This document shows, one piece after another, positions 45,470 to 54,512 of a DNA stretch of 64,000 nucleotides. This DNA is from Aquipuribacter sp. SD81 (lineage in GTDB: Bacteria; Actinomycetota; Actinomycetes; Actinomycetales; JBBAYJ01). How positions within the stretch are numbered: position 1 is the stretch's first letter; each line of letters begins with the position of its first letter. The notes below the pieces were generated by a model. It was not told the DNA's origin, did no database searches, and was given only the letters and a program-made list of their open reading frames with translations. Made by a program: the position numbers and the translations under genes. The stretch is taken from NCBI RefSeq assembly GCF_037153975.1, contig NZ_JBBAYJ010000013.1:1-64000 (forward strand), given 5' to 3'.

Positions 45470-46284
45470 CGCAGCTCGTCGACGACGGGCGGGAACGGCT
45501 CGTCGCCCTCGTCGCCGTCCTGCCCGGTCTCGGAGTGCGCGCCGCAGCCGTGGTCGAGGCTCACGACCCGGCCGTCGTCGGGAGACCACGCGTTCGCGCA
45601 CACCCCGAACTGCTGGCGCAGGCTGCCGGTGAGGCCGACGAGGTACCCGCACGTCGAGCACGGGCCGTCGGCGGCCCGCGTCTCGGCGTTGTCCGGGCCG
45701 GCGTCGCTGCGGTACCAGCGGGTGGCGGCCTCGAGCCGTCCCTCGCGGTTGAGCACCCGGCGCCGCCCGAGACCCAGCTCCCACTGCAGCGCGCGCTCCT
45801 CGCCGGAGAACGCGTCGTCCCAGCCGTCGGGGACGGCCTCGAACCCCTCGTCGAGCAGCGGGTCGGACTCCTTGAAGGGCAGCACGTCGGTCTCGCCGAG
45901 GTCGCCGGGCTCGACCCGGTCCGCCCACGGCACCCAGGCGGGCGCGAGCAGCGCGTCCTCGCCCGGCAGCAGCACGACCTCGCTGACGGTCACGGCGCGC
46001 GCCCGCGGCACGCGGGCCAGCACGACGGTCCACGCCCAGCCGCGGTAGCCGCGGTGCAGGGCGGCGAAGCGGTGGACGACGACGCGCTCGGCGTGGGCCT
46101 CGGTGCCGAGGTGCTCGCCGACCTCGCCCGCCCCCGCGACCTCCTCGGCCGCCGCGCGCGCGACGTCGACGGCCCGCGCGCCGACCGCGTCGAGCGTGAC
46201 GCGGGGCGCCCGGGCGGCGCGGGCGCGGGTCGGGGTGGCGGGGGTCGTCCCGTCGGTGCCGGTGCTCGTGGTGGCCATGCTCAC
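45310..46284 (-). CDS. DUF3027 family protein
   Basis: A 324-residue actinobacterial protein of unknown function. The conserved part (about 25-265) has HRFAALHRGYRGWAWTVVLA, LLPGEDALLAPAWVPWADRV (split) and a cysteine-rich region with CSTCGYLVG and DHGCGAHSE that could bind zinc. The acidic Pro/Glu repeat tail (VEPGP units) is encoded opposite the DUF2530 repeat tail. GTG 46284 overlaps the cold-shock gene stop by 4 bp, so the two are co-translated. Confidence 0.85.
   Translation of the reverse strand: MSMATTSTGTDGTTPATPTRARAARAPRVTLDAVGARAVDVARAAAEEVAGAGEVGEHLGTEAHAERVVVHRFAALHRGYRGWAWTVVLARVPRARAVTVSEVVLLPGEDALLAPAWVPWADRVEPGDLGETDVLPFKESDPLLDEGFEAVPDGWDDAFSGEERALQWELGLGRRRVLNREGRLEAATRWYRSDAGPDNAETRAADGPCSTCGYLVGLTGSLRQQFGVCANAWSPDDGRVVSLDHGCGAHSETGQDGDEGDEPFPPVVDELRQDLDTDPLPDEPEDAADPVEPDPVEPGPVEPGPVEPDAPASAGDGATGSPPV
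45364..45423. repeat. 15-bp tandem repeat in overlapping coding regions
   Basis: Four copies of a 15-bp unit (CTCGACCGGCCCCGG and variants) encode GSTGP on the plus strand (DUF2530) and VEPGP on the minus strand (DUF3027). The period is a multiple of three, preserving both frames on expansion. Confidence 0.8.
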
Positions 46285-46664
46285 GCGTCCAGGTCGTCGG
46301 CGACGGCGCGCAGCACCTGGGCGGTCTTCTGCGCGGCGGCGCGCTCGGGGTAGCGCCCGCGGTGCAGCTGCCGGGAGACGCCGTCGAGCAGCTTGATGAG
46401 GTCCTCGACGATGACGGCCATGTCGTCGGCCGGCTTGCGCGTGCCGGCGCGGACCGACGGCGGGGCGTCGAGCACGCGGACGCTCAGGGCCGAGGGGCCC
46501 TTGCGCCCGTCGGCGACGCCGAACTCCACGCGCGAGCCGACCTTGAGCGCCTCGGTGCCCGGCGGCAGCGCGCTGGCGTGCACGAACACCTCGCCGCCGT
46601 CGTCGGAGGCGAGGAAGCCGAACCCCTTGTCGGCGTCGAAGAACTTGACCTTGCCAGTGGGCAC
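46281..46664 (-). CDS. Cold-shock domain protein with C-terminal extension
   Basis: A 127-residue protein. Residues 1-66 are a cold-shock domain with RNP1 KGFGFLA and RNP2-like VFVHASAL, binding single-stranded nucleic acid. About 60 further helical residues (ADDMAVIVEDLIKLLDGVSR) are not in ordinary CspA and fit the long actinobacterial type. GTG 46664 follows CGAGG. TACCCT at 46737-46742 predicts a leader of about 65-70 nt, a length compatible with cold-responsive 5' UTR control. Upstream gene of the DUF3027 pair. Confidence 0.9.
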   Translation of the reverse strand: MPTGKVKFFDADKGFGFLASDDGGEVFVHASALPPGTEALKVGSRVEFGVADGRKGPSALSVRVLDAPPSVRAGTRKPADDMAVIVEDLIKLLDGVSRQLHRGRYPERAAAQKTAQVLRAVADDLDA

Positions 46665-46736
46665 GTGGACCTCGGGAGAGCTGGGCGGGGACGGTGGGCC
46701 GGACGGACGGGTCGGACATCGCGGGCGGCGGCGCCC

Positions 46737-46742
46737 AGGGTA
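46737..46742 (-). promoter_or_regulatory. -10 box for the csp-DUF3027 operon
   Basis: TACCCT on the minus strand, about 70 nt before the cold-shock gene start, matches TANNNT. Confidence 0.5.
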
Positions 46743-46779
46743 ACGCGCGAGCGGTCCGCGACCCGGCCCGCGGCCGGGC

Positions 46780-47652
46780 TCAGCGGAAGCGAGCGGGGTC
46801 GGGCAGCAGCTCGTTCATCGCCCCGGAGCGGAACCGCTCGACCGCGACGTCGACGAACCCGGTCGCCCGCACGAGCCCGCGCAAGCCGTCACGGTCGCCC
46901 TCGGCGAGGGTGCGCAGGCACGCGTCGTCGAGCTCGAGACGGGCACGGTCGGCGCCGAGGTCGCGCACGCGCACGTCCCGCACCCGCGCGCCGAGCCGGT
47001 CCCGCACCGCCGCCTCCGCGTCGCCCACCCGCCGCAGCCGCTCCGGCGTGACGGCGGTGCCGTACGCGAGCCGGCTCGACAGGCACGCGGCGGCCGGCTT
47101 GTCCCACGTCGGCAGGTCCCACGCCGCCGACAGCGCGCGCACCTCGGCCTTGCTCAGCCCTGCGTCGGCGAGCGGGGTGAGCGCCCCCGCCTCGGCGCCC
47201 GCACGCACCCCCGGCCGGAACCCGGCCCGCAGGTCGTCGGCGTTCGTGCCGGTCGCGACGTGGGCGAGGCCCAGGCGCCGGGCGAGCGGACCGAGCACGT
47301 GCATGAGCTCGGTCTTGCAGAAGTAGCAGCGGTCGCCGTCGTTGCGCCGGTAGCCCTCGCGCGCGAGCTCGTCGGTGCGCGGGCGGTGCCACGCGACGCC
47401 CAGCCCCTCGGCGAGCCGGCGGGCGCCGTCGACCTCACGCTCCGGCACGGCGTCCGAGACCGCCGTGGCGGCGGCCACGGCGTCCGGGCCGAGCGCGCGG
47501 GCCGCCGCGGCGACGACGAGCGCGGAGTCGGCGCCACCGGAGAACGCGACGAGGACCGAGCCCGCCGGGCGCAGCACGGCCAGCAGGGCGCGCTCGAGCT
47601 CGACGACGGGCCGCGGCGGCGCGGCGGGCAGGCCCAGGACGGTGGTGCTCAC
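46780..47652 (-). CDS. larE: ATP-dependent sacrificial sulfur transferase LarE
   Basis: A 290-residue PP-loop enzyme with [14 protein letters not shown] (about 40) and family regions GTNADD and [18 protein letters not shown]. LarE adds sulfur to the pyridinium dithiocarboxylate precursor of the nickel-pincer cofactor. Three cysteines, CYFC plus the Cys of ACLSSR, suggest the [4Fe-4S]-carrying, non-sacrificial variety. larB, larC and larA are not nearby. The GTG at 47652 is 7 nt from TAGCGT with no Shine-Dalgarno. Divergent from the helicase-associated gene. Confidence 0.88.
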   Translation of the reverse strand: MSTTVLGLPAAPPRPVVELERALLAVLRPAGSVLVAFSGGADSALVVAAAARALGPDAVAAATAVSDAVPEREVDGARRLAEGLGVAWHRPRTDELAREGYRRNDGDRCYFCKTELMHVLGPLARRLGLAHVATGTNADDLRAGFRPGVRAGAEAGALTPLADAGLSKAEVRALSAAWDLPTWDKPAAACLSSRLAYGTAVTPERLRRVGDAEAAVRDRLGARVRDVRVRDLGADRARLELDDACLRTLAEGDRDGLRGLVRATGFVDVAVERFRSGAMNELLPDPARFR

Positions 47653-47659
47653 GGCCGGA

Positions 47660-47688
47660 ACGCTACGCGCACGGCCCCGGCGTACCGT
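47660..47688. promoter_or_regulatory. Divergent leaderless promoters for larE and the helicase-associated gene
   Basis: TAGCGT (minus strand, 47660-47665) is 7 nt from the larE GTG; TACCGT (plus strand, 47683-47688) is 7 nt from ATG 47696. Neither gene has a Shine-Dalgarno. The two -10 boxes are only 17 bp apart, so polymerases would compete for the site. Confidence 0.65.
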
Positions 47689-47695
47689 TGTGCGG

Positions 47696-50125
47696 ATGCC
47701 CAGCGACAGCCGCAGCCCGGTCGCCACGGCCGGACCGGCACCGGCTCGCGCGCGGCGTGCCCGCCCCGAACCGCCACGCAGCCTCGCCGACGACCTGCGC
47801 GCCCGCGACGACGACGCCCTCGTCGAGCTGCTGCGGCTGCGCCCGGACCTCGCCGTGCCCGTGCCCACCGACGTCGCCTCCCTCGCGGTCCGCGCGACGA
47901 CGCGCGCCAGCGTCCAGCGGGCGCTGGACCGGCTCGACGCGGCGGCCCTGCAGGTCGTCGAGGCCCTCGCGGTCCTGCCGGAGCCGACCGCGCCCGCCGC
48001 GGTGACGCGCGCGTGGGGGGCCGACGCCCGCGCCCACCTGCAGCACCTGCGGGCCGTCGCGCTCGTGTGGGGCCCGCCCCGCGGGCTGCGGCTCGTGCGG
48101 GTGGCGCACGAGCTGCTCGGGCCCTACCCCGCCGGCCTCGGCCCGGCCCTGCGGCACGTGCTGGACCGCCGCAGCCCGGCCCGGCTCACCGGCCTCGCCG
48201 AGCGGCTCGGCCTCGGTGAGGTCGGCGACCCCGAGCGGGCGGTCGAGGCGGTCGTCGCCGCGCTCGGGCGGCGCGAGGTCGTCGACGGGCTGCTCGCCGA
48301 CGCCCCGGACGGCGCCCGCGACGCGCTCGAGCGGCTGCGGTGGGGCCCGCCGGTCGGGGAGACCCCGGCCCGACTGGACCCGGACGGCCCGCTCGCCTGG
48401 CTGCTCGGCCACGGCCTGCTCGCCGTGCCCGAGCCCGGCCTCGTCGTGCTGCCGCGCGAGGTCGGGCTCGCCCTGCGCGACGGCCGCACCCACGCCGCCC
48501 CCGTCACCGGGCCGCCGGCGCTGCCGGAGCGCACCGCCGACGTCGGCACCGTCGAGCAGGCCGCCGCCGGGTCCGCGACCGAGGCCGTCCGGCTCGTGCA
48601 GGAGGTGCTGCGCACCGCGGAGCGCACGACTCTGTCGGTGCGCCGCGCGGGCGGGCTCGGGGTGCGCGACCTGCGCCGCCTGGCCGCCGCCCTCGGCGAG
48701 GACGAGCGGGCCGCCGCGCTCGCCGTCACGCTCGCGCACGAGGCCGGCCTGCTCGGCGCCGACGGCGAGGAGGAGCCCGCGTGGGTGCCGACCCGCGAGG
48801 CCGACGACTGGCTGGAGCTCGACGTCGCCGGGCGCTGGGCGGCGCTCGCGGCCGCGTGGTGCGGCAGCGACGCCGTCGCCTCGCTCGCGGGTGAGCGCGG
48901 CGGCGACGGCACGGTGCGCGCGGCGCTGTCGGAGGACACCCGCCGCACGGGGTCCCTGCCGCTGCGCCAGGACGTGCTCGCCGACCTCGCGACGCTGCCC
49001 GCCGGGCAGGTGCTGGGCGTCGGCGACGTGGTGGCGAGGCTGGACTTCCGCTCCCCGCGCCGGTCGGGGCCGGGCCGGACCGACCTCGTCCGCCGGCTGC
49101 TCGACGACGCGGCCTGGCTCGGGCTCACCGGTCGCGGGGCCCTGGCCCCCGCCGCGCGCGAGCTCGTCGGGGCGGGAGCCGACGGGCCGGACGGCGCGGG
49201 CCGCGAGGCCGCCGCCGCCCGGCTCGCGACCGTCCTGCCCGCGCCCGTCGAGCACCTGCTGCTGCAGGCGGACCTCACGGCCGTCGCGCCCGGCCCGCTC
49301 ACCGCCGACCTCGCCGCGGAGGTCGACCTCCTCGCCGACGTCGAGTCCCGGGGCGCGGCGACCGTGTACCGCTTCAGCGCCGCCTCGCTGCGGCGGGCCC
49401 TCGACGCGGGCCGCACCGCCGACGACGTGCTCGACGTGCTGACGCGCGCGGGCACCGGCGCGGTGCCGCAGCCGCTGGAGTACCTCGTCCGCGACGTCGC
49501 CCGCCGGCACGGCCTCGTCCGGGTCGGCTCGGCCGGTGCGTTCCTGCGGGCCGAGGACCCGGCCGCCCTCACCGAGCTCCTCGCCGACCGCCGGCTCGCC
49601 CGGCTCGGCCTGCGACGGCTCGCAGCGACCGTGCTGGCGGCGCAGGCGGACGGCCCGGCCGTGCTCGCCGCCCTCCGCGAGACGGGGCTCGCGCCGGCCG
49701 CGGAGGCGGCCGACGGCTCGCTGCTCGTCACCGGGCCGGCCCGGCGCCGCGCGCCGTCGCGCCGTCAGGTCCCCCACGCGGCCGCGACCGGGGCCGCCGC
49801 CCGGGCCGTCCCCTCCGGCGAGCAGCTCGGCGAGGCGGTGCGGCGCTGGCGCCTCGCCGACTCGGGCCCGCGTCCGGGCAGCATCGACCTGCCCCACCTC
49901 GAGCCGCGGGTCAGCCTCGAGGTGCTGCGCGACGCCGTCGCCGAGGGCCGACGCGTGTGGGTCGGCTACGTCGACGAGACCGGGCGCACGTCGCGCCGTC
50001 TGCTGGAACCGCTCGCCCTGTCCGGCGGACGGCTGACGGCGGTCGAGGTGGGCCGTCCGGGCACGCGGACCTTCTCCGTGCACCGGGTGACGGGCGCCGC
50101 GGCGGCGCCCCGGGTGGAAGACTGA
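47696..50125 (+). CDS. Helicase-associated protein with C-terminal WYL-like domain
   Basis: An 809-residue protein of the actinobacterial helicase-associated family (PF13625-type, XPB/Ssl2-like N-terminal part). It is mostly helical and Arg/Leu/Ala-rich, with winged-helix-like segments ([37 protein letters not shown]). No Walker motifs are present, so it is not itself a helicase. Residues 730-800 ([51 protein letters not shown]) look like a WYL domain, which often senses nucleic-acid ligands. Leaderless ATG start. XPB helicase follows 1.1 kb downstream and is a probable partner. Confidence 0.8.
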   Translation: MPSDSRSPVATAGPAPARARRARPEPPRSLADDLRARDDDALVELLRLRPDLAVPVPTDVASLAVRATTRASVQRALDRLDAAALQVVEALAVLPEPTAPAAVTRAWGADARAHLQHLRAVALVWGPPRGLRLVRVAHELLGPYPAGLGPALRHVLDRRSPARLTGLAERLGLGEVGDPERAVEAVVAALGRREVVDGLLADAPDGARDALERLRWGPPVGETPARLDPDGPLAWLLGHGLLAVPEPGLVVLPREVGLALRDGRTHAAPVTGPPALPERTADVGTVEQAAAGSATEAVRLVQEVLRTAERTTLSVRRAGGLGVRDLRRLAAALGEDERAAALAVTLAHEAGLLGADGEEEPAWVPTREADDWLELDVAGRWAALAAAWCGSDAVASLAGERGGDGTVRAALSEDTRRTGSLPLRQDVLADLATLPAGQVLGVGDVVARLDFRSPRRSGPGRTDLVRRLLDDAAWLGLTGRGALAPAARELVGAGADGPDGAGREAAAARLATVLPAPVEHLLLQADLTAVAPGPLTADLAAEVDLLADVESRGAATVYRFSAASLRRALDAGRTADDVLDVLTRAGTGAVPQPLEYLVRDVARRHGLVRVGSAGAFLRAEDPAALTELLADRRLARLGLRRLAATVLAAQADGPAVLAALRETGLAPAAEAADGSLLVTGPARRRAPSRRQVPHAAATGAAARAVPSGEQLGEAVRRWRLADSGPRPGSIDLPHLEPRVSLEVLRDAVAEGRRVWVGYVDETGRTSRRLLEPLALSGGRLTAVEVGRPGTRTFSVHRVTGAAAAPRVED

Positions 50126-50131
50126 CGCGCG

Positions 50132-50154
50132 CGGGCCGGTCGACGGCCGGCCCG
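50132..50154 (+). terminator. Terminator hairpin after the helicase-associated gene
   Basis: CGGGCCGG (50132-50139) pairs perfectly with CCGGCCCG (50147-50154) across a 7-nt loop, starting 7 nt after the stop codon. Confidence 0.55.
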
Positions 50155-50183
50155 ACCGGACGCCAGTGCAGGAGGAGCAGGCC

Positions 50184-51230
50184 ATGAGCGACCAGACCGG
50201 ACGGGACGAGCCCGGGCAGCCCGAGGACGAGCGCGCCGCACAGGACCGCCCCGCGGACGAGGGCGGCTACCGGCAGGACGACGGCGGCTCCGTGCTGTCG
50301 GGCTTCTCGTGGGACGACCCCGCCGCGGGGGCCGAGCCGACGCGTCCCGAGCCGTCCGGCCCCGGCGACGAGGACGGCACGGGGGCGTCCGGCGGCGCCG
50401 ACGCGTCCGACGCGGCCACCGCCGCGACGCCGGCCGAGCAGCCCCCCACCGCCCCCTACCCGGCCTCGGGCTCGTCCGGGTCGTACGGCTCGACGGGCTC
50501 CTACGGCTCCTCGCAGGGCTCCGGCGAGCCGGGGTCCTACGGGTCGTCGGCGTCGTACCAGCCGGGCTCCTACCCCGCGGGCGGCGGCCAGGAGCCGTCC
50601 TCCTCCCCGGGCGCTCCCAGCGACCCCTACGCCTCGCCCCCCGGTGGCGGCTCGGCCGCCGCGTCGCAGCCCTACGGCTCCTCCGGCGAGCAGTCGCCGT
50701 CCTACGGCGGGTCGCAGCCGTACGGCTCGCCGTCCGGCGGGTCCACCCAGCCGTACGGGTCGCAGCCGTACGGCTCCTCCCAGCCGTACGGGTCGTCGCA
50801 GCCGTCCGGGTCGTCCCCGTACGGGTCGTCCCAGCCCTACGGCACGCCGCAGCCGTACGGGTCCCAGCCGTACGGGTCCCAGCCGTACGGGTCGTCCCAG
50901 CCGTACGGGGGCCAGCCCGCCCCCTACCCGCCGCCCGGTCTCGCGCTCGACCCCGAGCAGGAGAAGGCGCGCTCCAGCGCGGTCCTGTGGACGATCCTCA
51001 ACGGCGTCGCGATCTTCCTGTGCGGCAACCTGCTCGCGATCGGCGGCGTGATCTGCGCGGCCGTCGCCATCGGCAAGGCCCGCGAGGACGTCGCCGCCAG
51101 CCGCAACCTCACGAAGTGGTCGTGGATCCTCTTCGCGGCCGGTTTCGCCTTCGCCCTGCTGTTCCTCATCGGCTACATCGTGTTCGTGTTCGGCATCATC
51201 GGAACAGCCGGCATGTCGAGCGAGTTCTGA
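50184..51230 (+). CDS. DUF4190-like membrane protein with long YGS/QPYG-repeat region
   Basis: A 348-residue protein. Residues 1-250 are disordered: an acidic Asp/Glu/Gly part, then many SQPYGS-type repeats, encoded by a 15-bp unit similar to CAGCCGTACGGGTCC. Residues 258-345 hold two hydrophobic helices (AVLWTILNGVAIFLCGNLLA, WSWILFAAGFAFALLFLIGY) resembling DUF4190-type small membrane domains. ATG 50184 follows GGAGGAG. Tyr-rich low-complexity tails can drive clustering, but a function is not known. It lies between two DNA-repair-related genes. Confidence 0.8.
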   Translation: MSDQTGRDEPGQPEDERAAQDRPADEGGYRQDDGGSVLSGFSWDDPAAGAEPTRPEPSGPGDEDGTGASGGADASDAATAATPAEQPPTAPYPASGSSGSYGSTGSYGSSQGSGEPGSYGSSASYQPGSYPAGGGQEPSSSPGAPSDPYASPPGGGSAAASQPYGSSGEQSPSYGGSQPYGSPSGGSTQPYGSQPYGSSQPYGSSQPSGSSPYGSSQPYGTPQPYGSQPYGSQPYGSSQPYGGQPAPYPPPGLALDPEQEKARSSAVLWTILNGVAIFLCGNLLAIGGVICAAVAIGKAREDVAASRNLTKWSWILFAAGFAFALLFLIGYIVFVFGIIGTAGMSSEF

Positions 51231-51235
51231 CGAGG

Positions 51236-52903
51236 GTGGTGAACGGCCCCCTCATCGTCCAGTCCGACCGCACGCTGCTGCTCGAGGTCGACCACGCCGA
51301 CGCGCCCGCGTGCCGGCGGGCGATCGCGCCCTTCGCGGAGCTCGAGCGCGCTCCCGAGCACGTCCACACCTACCGGCTCACGCCGCTCGGGCTGTGGAAC
51401 GCGCGCGCGGCCGGGATGGACGCCGAGCAGGTCGTCGACGCGCTCCTCACCCACTCCCGGTACCCCGTCCCGAACGCGCTGCTCGTCGACGTCGCGGAGA
51501 CGATGTCGCGCTACGGCCGGCTGCAGCTGGTCAAGGACGGCGAGGAGCTGCGCCTGCGGGCGCTCGACCAGCCCGTGCTGGAGGAGGTGCTGCGCTCGAA
51601 GAAGGTGCAGCCGTTCGTCGGGCGCCGCGTCGCACCCGACGAGGTCGTCGTGCACTCCAGCGACCGCGGCAACCTCAAGCAGGCGCTGCTCAAGCTCGGC
51701 TGGCCCGCGGAGGACCTCGCGGGCTACGTCGACGGCGAGGCGCACCCCATCGCGCTGCGAACCGACGACTGGGACCTGCGCCCGTACCAGACCGAGGCCG
51801 TCGAGGGGTTCTGGCACGGCGGCTCGGGCGTCGTCGTGCTGCCGTGCGGCGCGGGCAAGACGCTCGTGGGCGCCGGCGCCATGGCGCGGGCCGCCGCGAC
51901 GACGCTCATCCTCGTCACCAACACGGTCTCGGCGCGGCAGTGGAAGGACGAGCTGCTGCGCCGCACGACCCTCACCGAGGACGAGATCGGCGAGTACTCC
52001 GGGCAGCGCAAGGAGATCCGCCCCGTCACGATCGCCACCTACCAGGTGATGACGACGAAGCGGAAGGGCGTCTACCCGCACCTCGAGCTGTTCGACGCCC
52101 GCGACTGGGGGCTCGTCCTGTACGACGAGGTCCACCTGCTGCCGGCGCCGATCTTCCGCATGACGGCGGACCTGCAGGCCCGCCGCCGCCTCGGGCTCAC
52201 CGCCACCCTCGTGCGCGAGGACGGCCGGGAGGGCGACGTGTTCTCCCTCATCGGCCCCAAGCGCTACGACGCCCCCTGGAAGGACATCGAGGCGCAGGGC
52301 TGGATCGCCCCCGCGGACTGCGTCGAGGTGCGGGTGACCCTGCCGGAGTCCGAGCGGCTCGTGTACGCGACGGCCGAGCCGGACGAGCGCTACCGGCTCT
52401 GCGCGAGCAGCGAGCAGAAGACGCGGGTCGTCGAGCAGCTCGTCGAGCGGCACCGGGGCGAGCCGACGCTCGTCATCGGGCAGTTCCTCGACCAGCTCGC
52501 CGACATCGGCGAGCGCATCGACGCGCCCGTCATCACCGGCGAGACGACGGTCCGCGAGCGCCAGCGCCTGTTCGACGGCTTCCGTTCCGGTGACGTGACG
52601 ACCCTCGTCGTGTCGAAGGTCGCGAACTTCTCCGTCGACCTGCCCGAGGCCGCCGTCGCCATCCAGGTGTCGGGCGCGTTCGGGTCCCGGCAGGAGGAGG
52701 CCCAGCGCCTCGGTCGCGTCCTGCGCCCGAAGGCCGACGGGCGGACCGCGCGCTTCTACGCGGTCGTGTCACGGGACACGCAGGACCAGGAGTTCGCCCA
52801 GCACCGGCAGCGCTTCCTCGCCGAGCAGGGATACGCGTACCGCATCGTCGACGCCGACGACCTCGCCGGCGGGCCGGTCGACGTGGCCGCGGCGCTCGAC
52901 TGA
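51236..52903 (+). CDS. XPB-type DNA repair helicase
   Basis: A 555-residue SF2 helicase of the bacterial XPB family. After an N-terminal damage-recognition-like domain (to about 165), the motor has RPYQTEAVEGFW, Walker A PCGAGKTLVG (about 205), DEVH box LYDEVHLLPAPIF, motif III GLTATLVREDGRE, which includes the XPB RED element, and motifs V-VI SVDLPEAAVAIQVSG and QEEAQRLGRVLRPK. It unwinds DNA 3' to 5' in repair or transcription-linked processes. Tandem GTG codons at 51236/51239 follow GAGG closely; either may start. Confidence 0.93.
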   Translation: MVNGPLIVQSDRTLLLEVDHADAPACRRAIAPFAELERAPEHVHTYRLTPLGLWNARAAGMDAEQVVDALLTHSRYPVPNALLVDVAETMSRYGRLQLVKDGEELRLRALDQPVLEEVLRSKKVQPFVGRRVAPDEVVVHSSDRGNLKQALLKLGWPAEDLAGYVDGEAHPIALRTDDWDLRPYQTEAVEGFWHGGSGVVVLPCGAGKTLVGAGAMARAAATTLILVTNTVSARQWKDELLRRTTLTEDEIGEYSGQRKEIRPVTIATYQVMTTKRKGVYPHLELFDARDWGLVLYDEVHLLPAPIFRMTADLQARRRLGLTATLVREDGREGDVFSLIGPKRYDAPWKDIEAQGWIAPADCVEVRVTLPESERLVYATAEPDERYRLCASSEQKTRVVEQLVERHRGEPTLVIGQFLDQLADIGERIDAPVITGETTVRERQRLFDGFRSGDVTTLVVSKVANFSVDLPEAAVAIQVSGAFGSRQEEAQRLGRVLRPKADGRTARFYAVVSRDTQDQEFAQHRQRFLAEQGYAYRIVDADDLAGGPVDVAAALD

Positions 52904-52919
52904 GGCAGCCAGGGGACCG

Positions 52920-53378
52920 GTGGTCGACGTGTGGCCCGTGCTGCTCGTCGCGGCGGCCGGTGCCCACCTCGGGCTCGAGTTCGTCGTGCGGCTCGTGGTC
53001 TACCCGGCGCTGGCCGACGCGTCGGGCGGGCCGGGCGGGTCGGGCGGAACGGGTGACGCCGCGCGCACGGCGCACCAGGTGCACACCCGGCGCATGGCCG
53101 TCGCCGTGGCGCCCGTGTACGGCGCGCTCGTCGTCACCGCGGCCGGTGCGCTCGTCGTCGTGGGCGGCGTCCTCGCGGTCGCCGCGGTCGGCGTGCTGCT
53201 CGCCGTGCTCGCCGTGACGGCCCTCCTCGCCGTCCCGCTGCACGAGGCCCTCGTCAGGTCCGCGTCGGCCCCCGACCGCGTCGCTCTGCACCGACGGCTC
53301 GCACGCGTGGACCGGGTCCGGCTGGCCCTGGCCGTGGTCCTGCTCGCGCTCGCGCTGGCGCTGGCCGTCCGCGTCTGA
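52920..53378 (+). CDS. Small integral membrane protein, about four helices
   Basis: A 152-residue protein with four hydrophobic segments (about 5-27, 62-82, 84-105, 133-150) and a Gly/Ser-rich loop (SGGPGGSGGTGD). The pattern VYPALADAS...HQVHTRRM...APVYGALV resembles uncharacterised actinobacterial membrane proteins. GTG 52920 follows AGGGGA. Tail gene of the XPB transcript. Confidence 0.7.
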   Translation: MVDVWPVLLVAAAGAHLGLEFVVRLVVYPALADASGGPGGSGGTGDAARTAHQVHTRRMAVAVAPVYGALVVTAAGALVVVGGVLAVAAVGVLLAVLAVTALLAVPLHEALVRSASAPDRVALHRRLARVDRVRLALAVVLLALALALAVRV

Positions 53379-53430
53379 GGGACGTCGTACTCACGACCCG
53401 CGCCCTGGCCCGCCCCACGGTGTCATCAGC

Positions 53431-53497
53431 CGCACAGCCTGTGCGCTCAGGACCGGGCCTCCCGCCCGCCCGTGTCGCCAACCGCACAGCCTGTGCG
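53431..53497. repeat. Left pair of CGCACAGNCTGTGCG palindromes, 52-bp phased
   Basis: Two perfect copies of CGCACAGCCTGTGCG at 53431-53445 and 53483-53497, separated by a 37-nt spacer (52 bp start to start, close to five helical turns). The central base C marks an orientation opposite to the right-hand cluster. They lie upstream of the AbiEi-like gene. Confidence 0.9.
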
Positions 53498-53513
53498 TCC
53501 GGCGCGGCGGCGG

Positions 53514-53522
53514 TTGTCCACA
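53514..53522 (+). promoter_or_regulatory. DnaA-box-like TTGTCCACA
   Basis: A single exact match to the high-G+C actinobacterial DnaA-box consensus, 44 bp upstream of the AbiEi-like gene start. One box does not make an origin; it may be part of the gene's own promoter or element end. Confidence 0.45.
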
Positions 53523-53565
53523 GGCGTCGACGCACGTCCGCGGTCGACTGCGGCACGGTGCCGGC

Positions 53566-54495
53566 ATGGACCGAGCCGTGGTGCTGCCCTTCCCGCCGGC
53601 GCTCATCAGGCGCGTCGTGTCGCAGGACGGGGCCGTGACCTGGGCGCAGCTGCGGGACCACGGCGTCGACGCGGCGACACTGCGCCGCCTGCTGCGCGCC
53701 GGCGTGCTCGAGCGTGCCCGCAGGGGCGTCTACGTCGTGCGGTCGATGACGAACCCCGGTAACGCGCTGCGGCTGCGTTGCCGGACCGCGGCCCTGGCCA
53801 CGAACGGCGTGGTCAGCGGACCGTCCGCCGCCCGGCTGTGGGGCCTGGCCGGCACCGGCGACGGCGACACCGAGGTCGTGGTCCCCCCCAGCCGCCGTGC
53901 CACCCCGGCCCCCGACCTGCGGCCCCGGCGGCGTCTGCTCGCCGCGGGCGACGTCACCCACCTGCAGGGCCTGGCGGTGACGACGCCCGGTCGTACGCTC
54001 GTGGACGTCGTGACGGGCACCGACCGTGTCGTCGGGCTCGCGGTGCTCGACTCGGCCCTGCGCACGGGTCTCGTCTCCCCCGCCGACCTGCCCGTCCTGG
54101 CGCGGCGCGCCCAGGGCACGACGGGCTGCGCAGCGACCACGTCGCTGTGGGCGTGGGCCGACGGCCGCGCGGAGTCGGTGCTCGAGAGCCGGGTGCGCCT
54201 GCGGCTGCTGGACGCCGGCCTCGTGCCGGACGAGCTGCAGCTGGAGGTCCGCGACCGCAGCGGACGTCTGGTCGGTCGGGTCGACATGGCCTTCCGCCGG
54301 CGGACCCGGGGACGACGAGGCCTGCTGGTCGTGGAGGCCGACGGCGTCGGACCCCACAGCACCCCCGAGGCGCTGCACGTCGACCGCGTCCGCAGCAACG
54401 CGCTCGTCGCCGAGGGGCACGACGTCGTCCGTGTCACGTGGAAGGACACCGACCACCCCGGCACCATCCCCGCGGCGGTCCGTGCTGTCCTCTGA
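53566..54495 (+). CDS. AbiEi-antitoxin-like protein with C-terminal DUF559-like nuclease fold
   Basis: A 309-residue protein. Residues 1-60 form an AbiEi-type winged helix (DGAVTWAQLRDHGVDAATLR, LERARRGVYVV); the middle (about 75-190) is AbiEi-like (SGPSAARLWGL, TTPGRTLVDVV). The C-terminus (about 200-305) has the PD-(D/E)xK layout: SVLESRVRLRLLDAGL, GRLVGRVDMAF, VVEADGVGPHS and NALVAEGHDVVRVTW. No AbiEii toxin is adjacent. The best guess is a DNA-binding nuclease or solitary regulator. Five palindromes flank it, the likely candidates for its binding sites. Confidence 0.78.
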   Translation: MDRAVVLPFPPALIRRVVSQDGAVTWAQLRDHGVDAATLRRLLRAGVLERARRGVYVVRSMTNPGNALRLRCRTAALATNGVVSGPSAARLWGLAGTGDGDTEVVVPPSRRATPAPDLRPRRRLLAAGDVTHLQGLAVTTPGRTLVDVVTGTDRVVGLAVLDSALRTGLVSPADLPVLARRAQGTTGCAATTSLWAWADGRAESVLESRVRLRLLDAGLVPDELQLEVRDRSGRLVGRVDMAFRRRTRGRRGLLVVEADGVGPHSTPEALHVDRVRSNALVAEGHDVVRVTWKDTDHPGTIPAAVRAVL

Positions 54496-54512
54496 CGCGG
54501 CCCCGGCACCTG

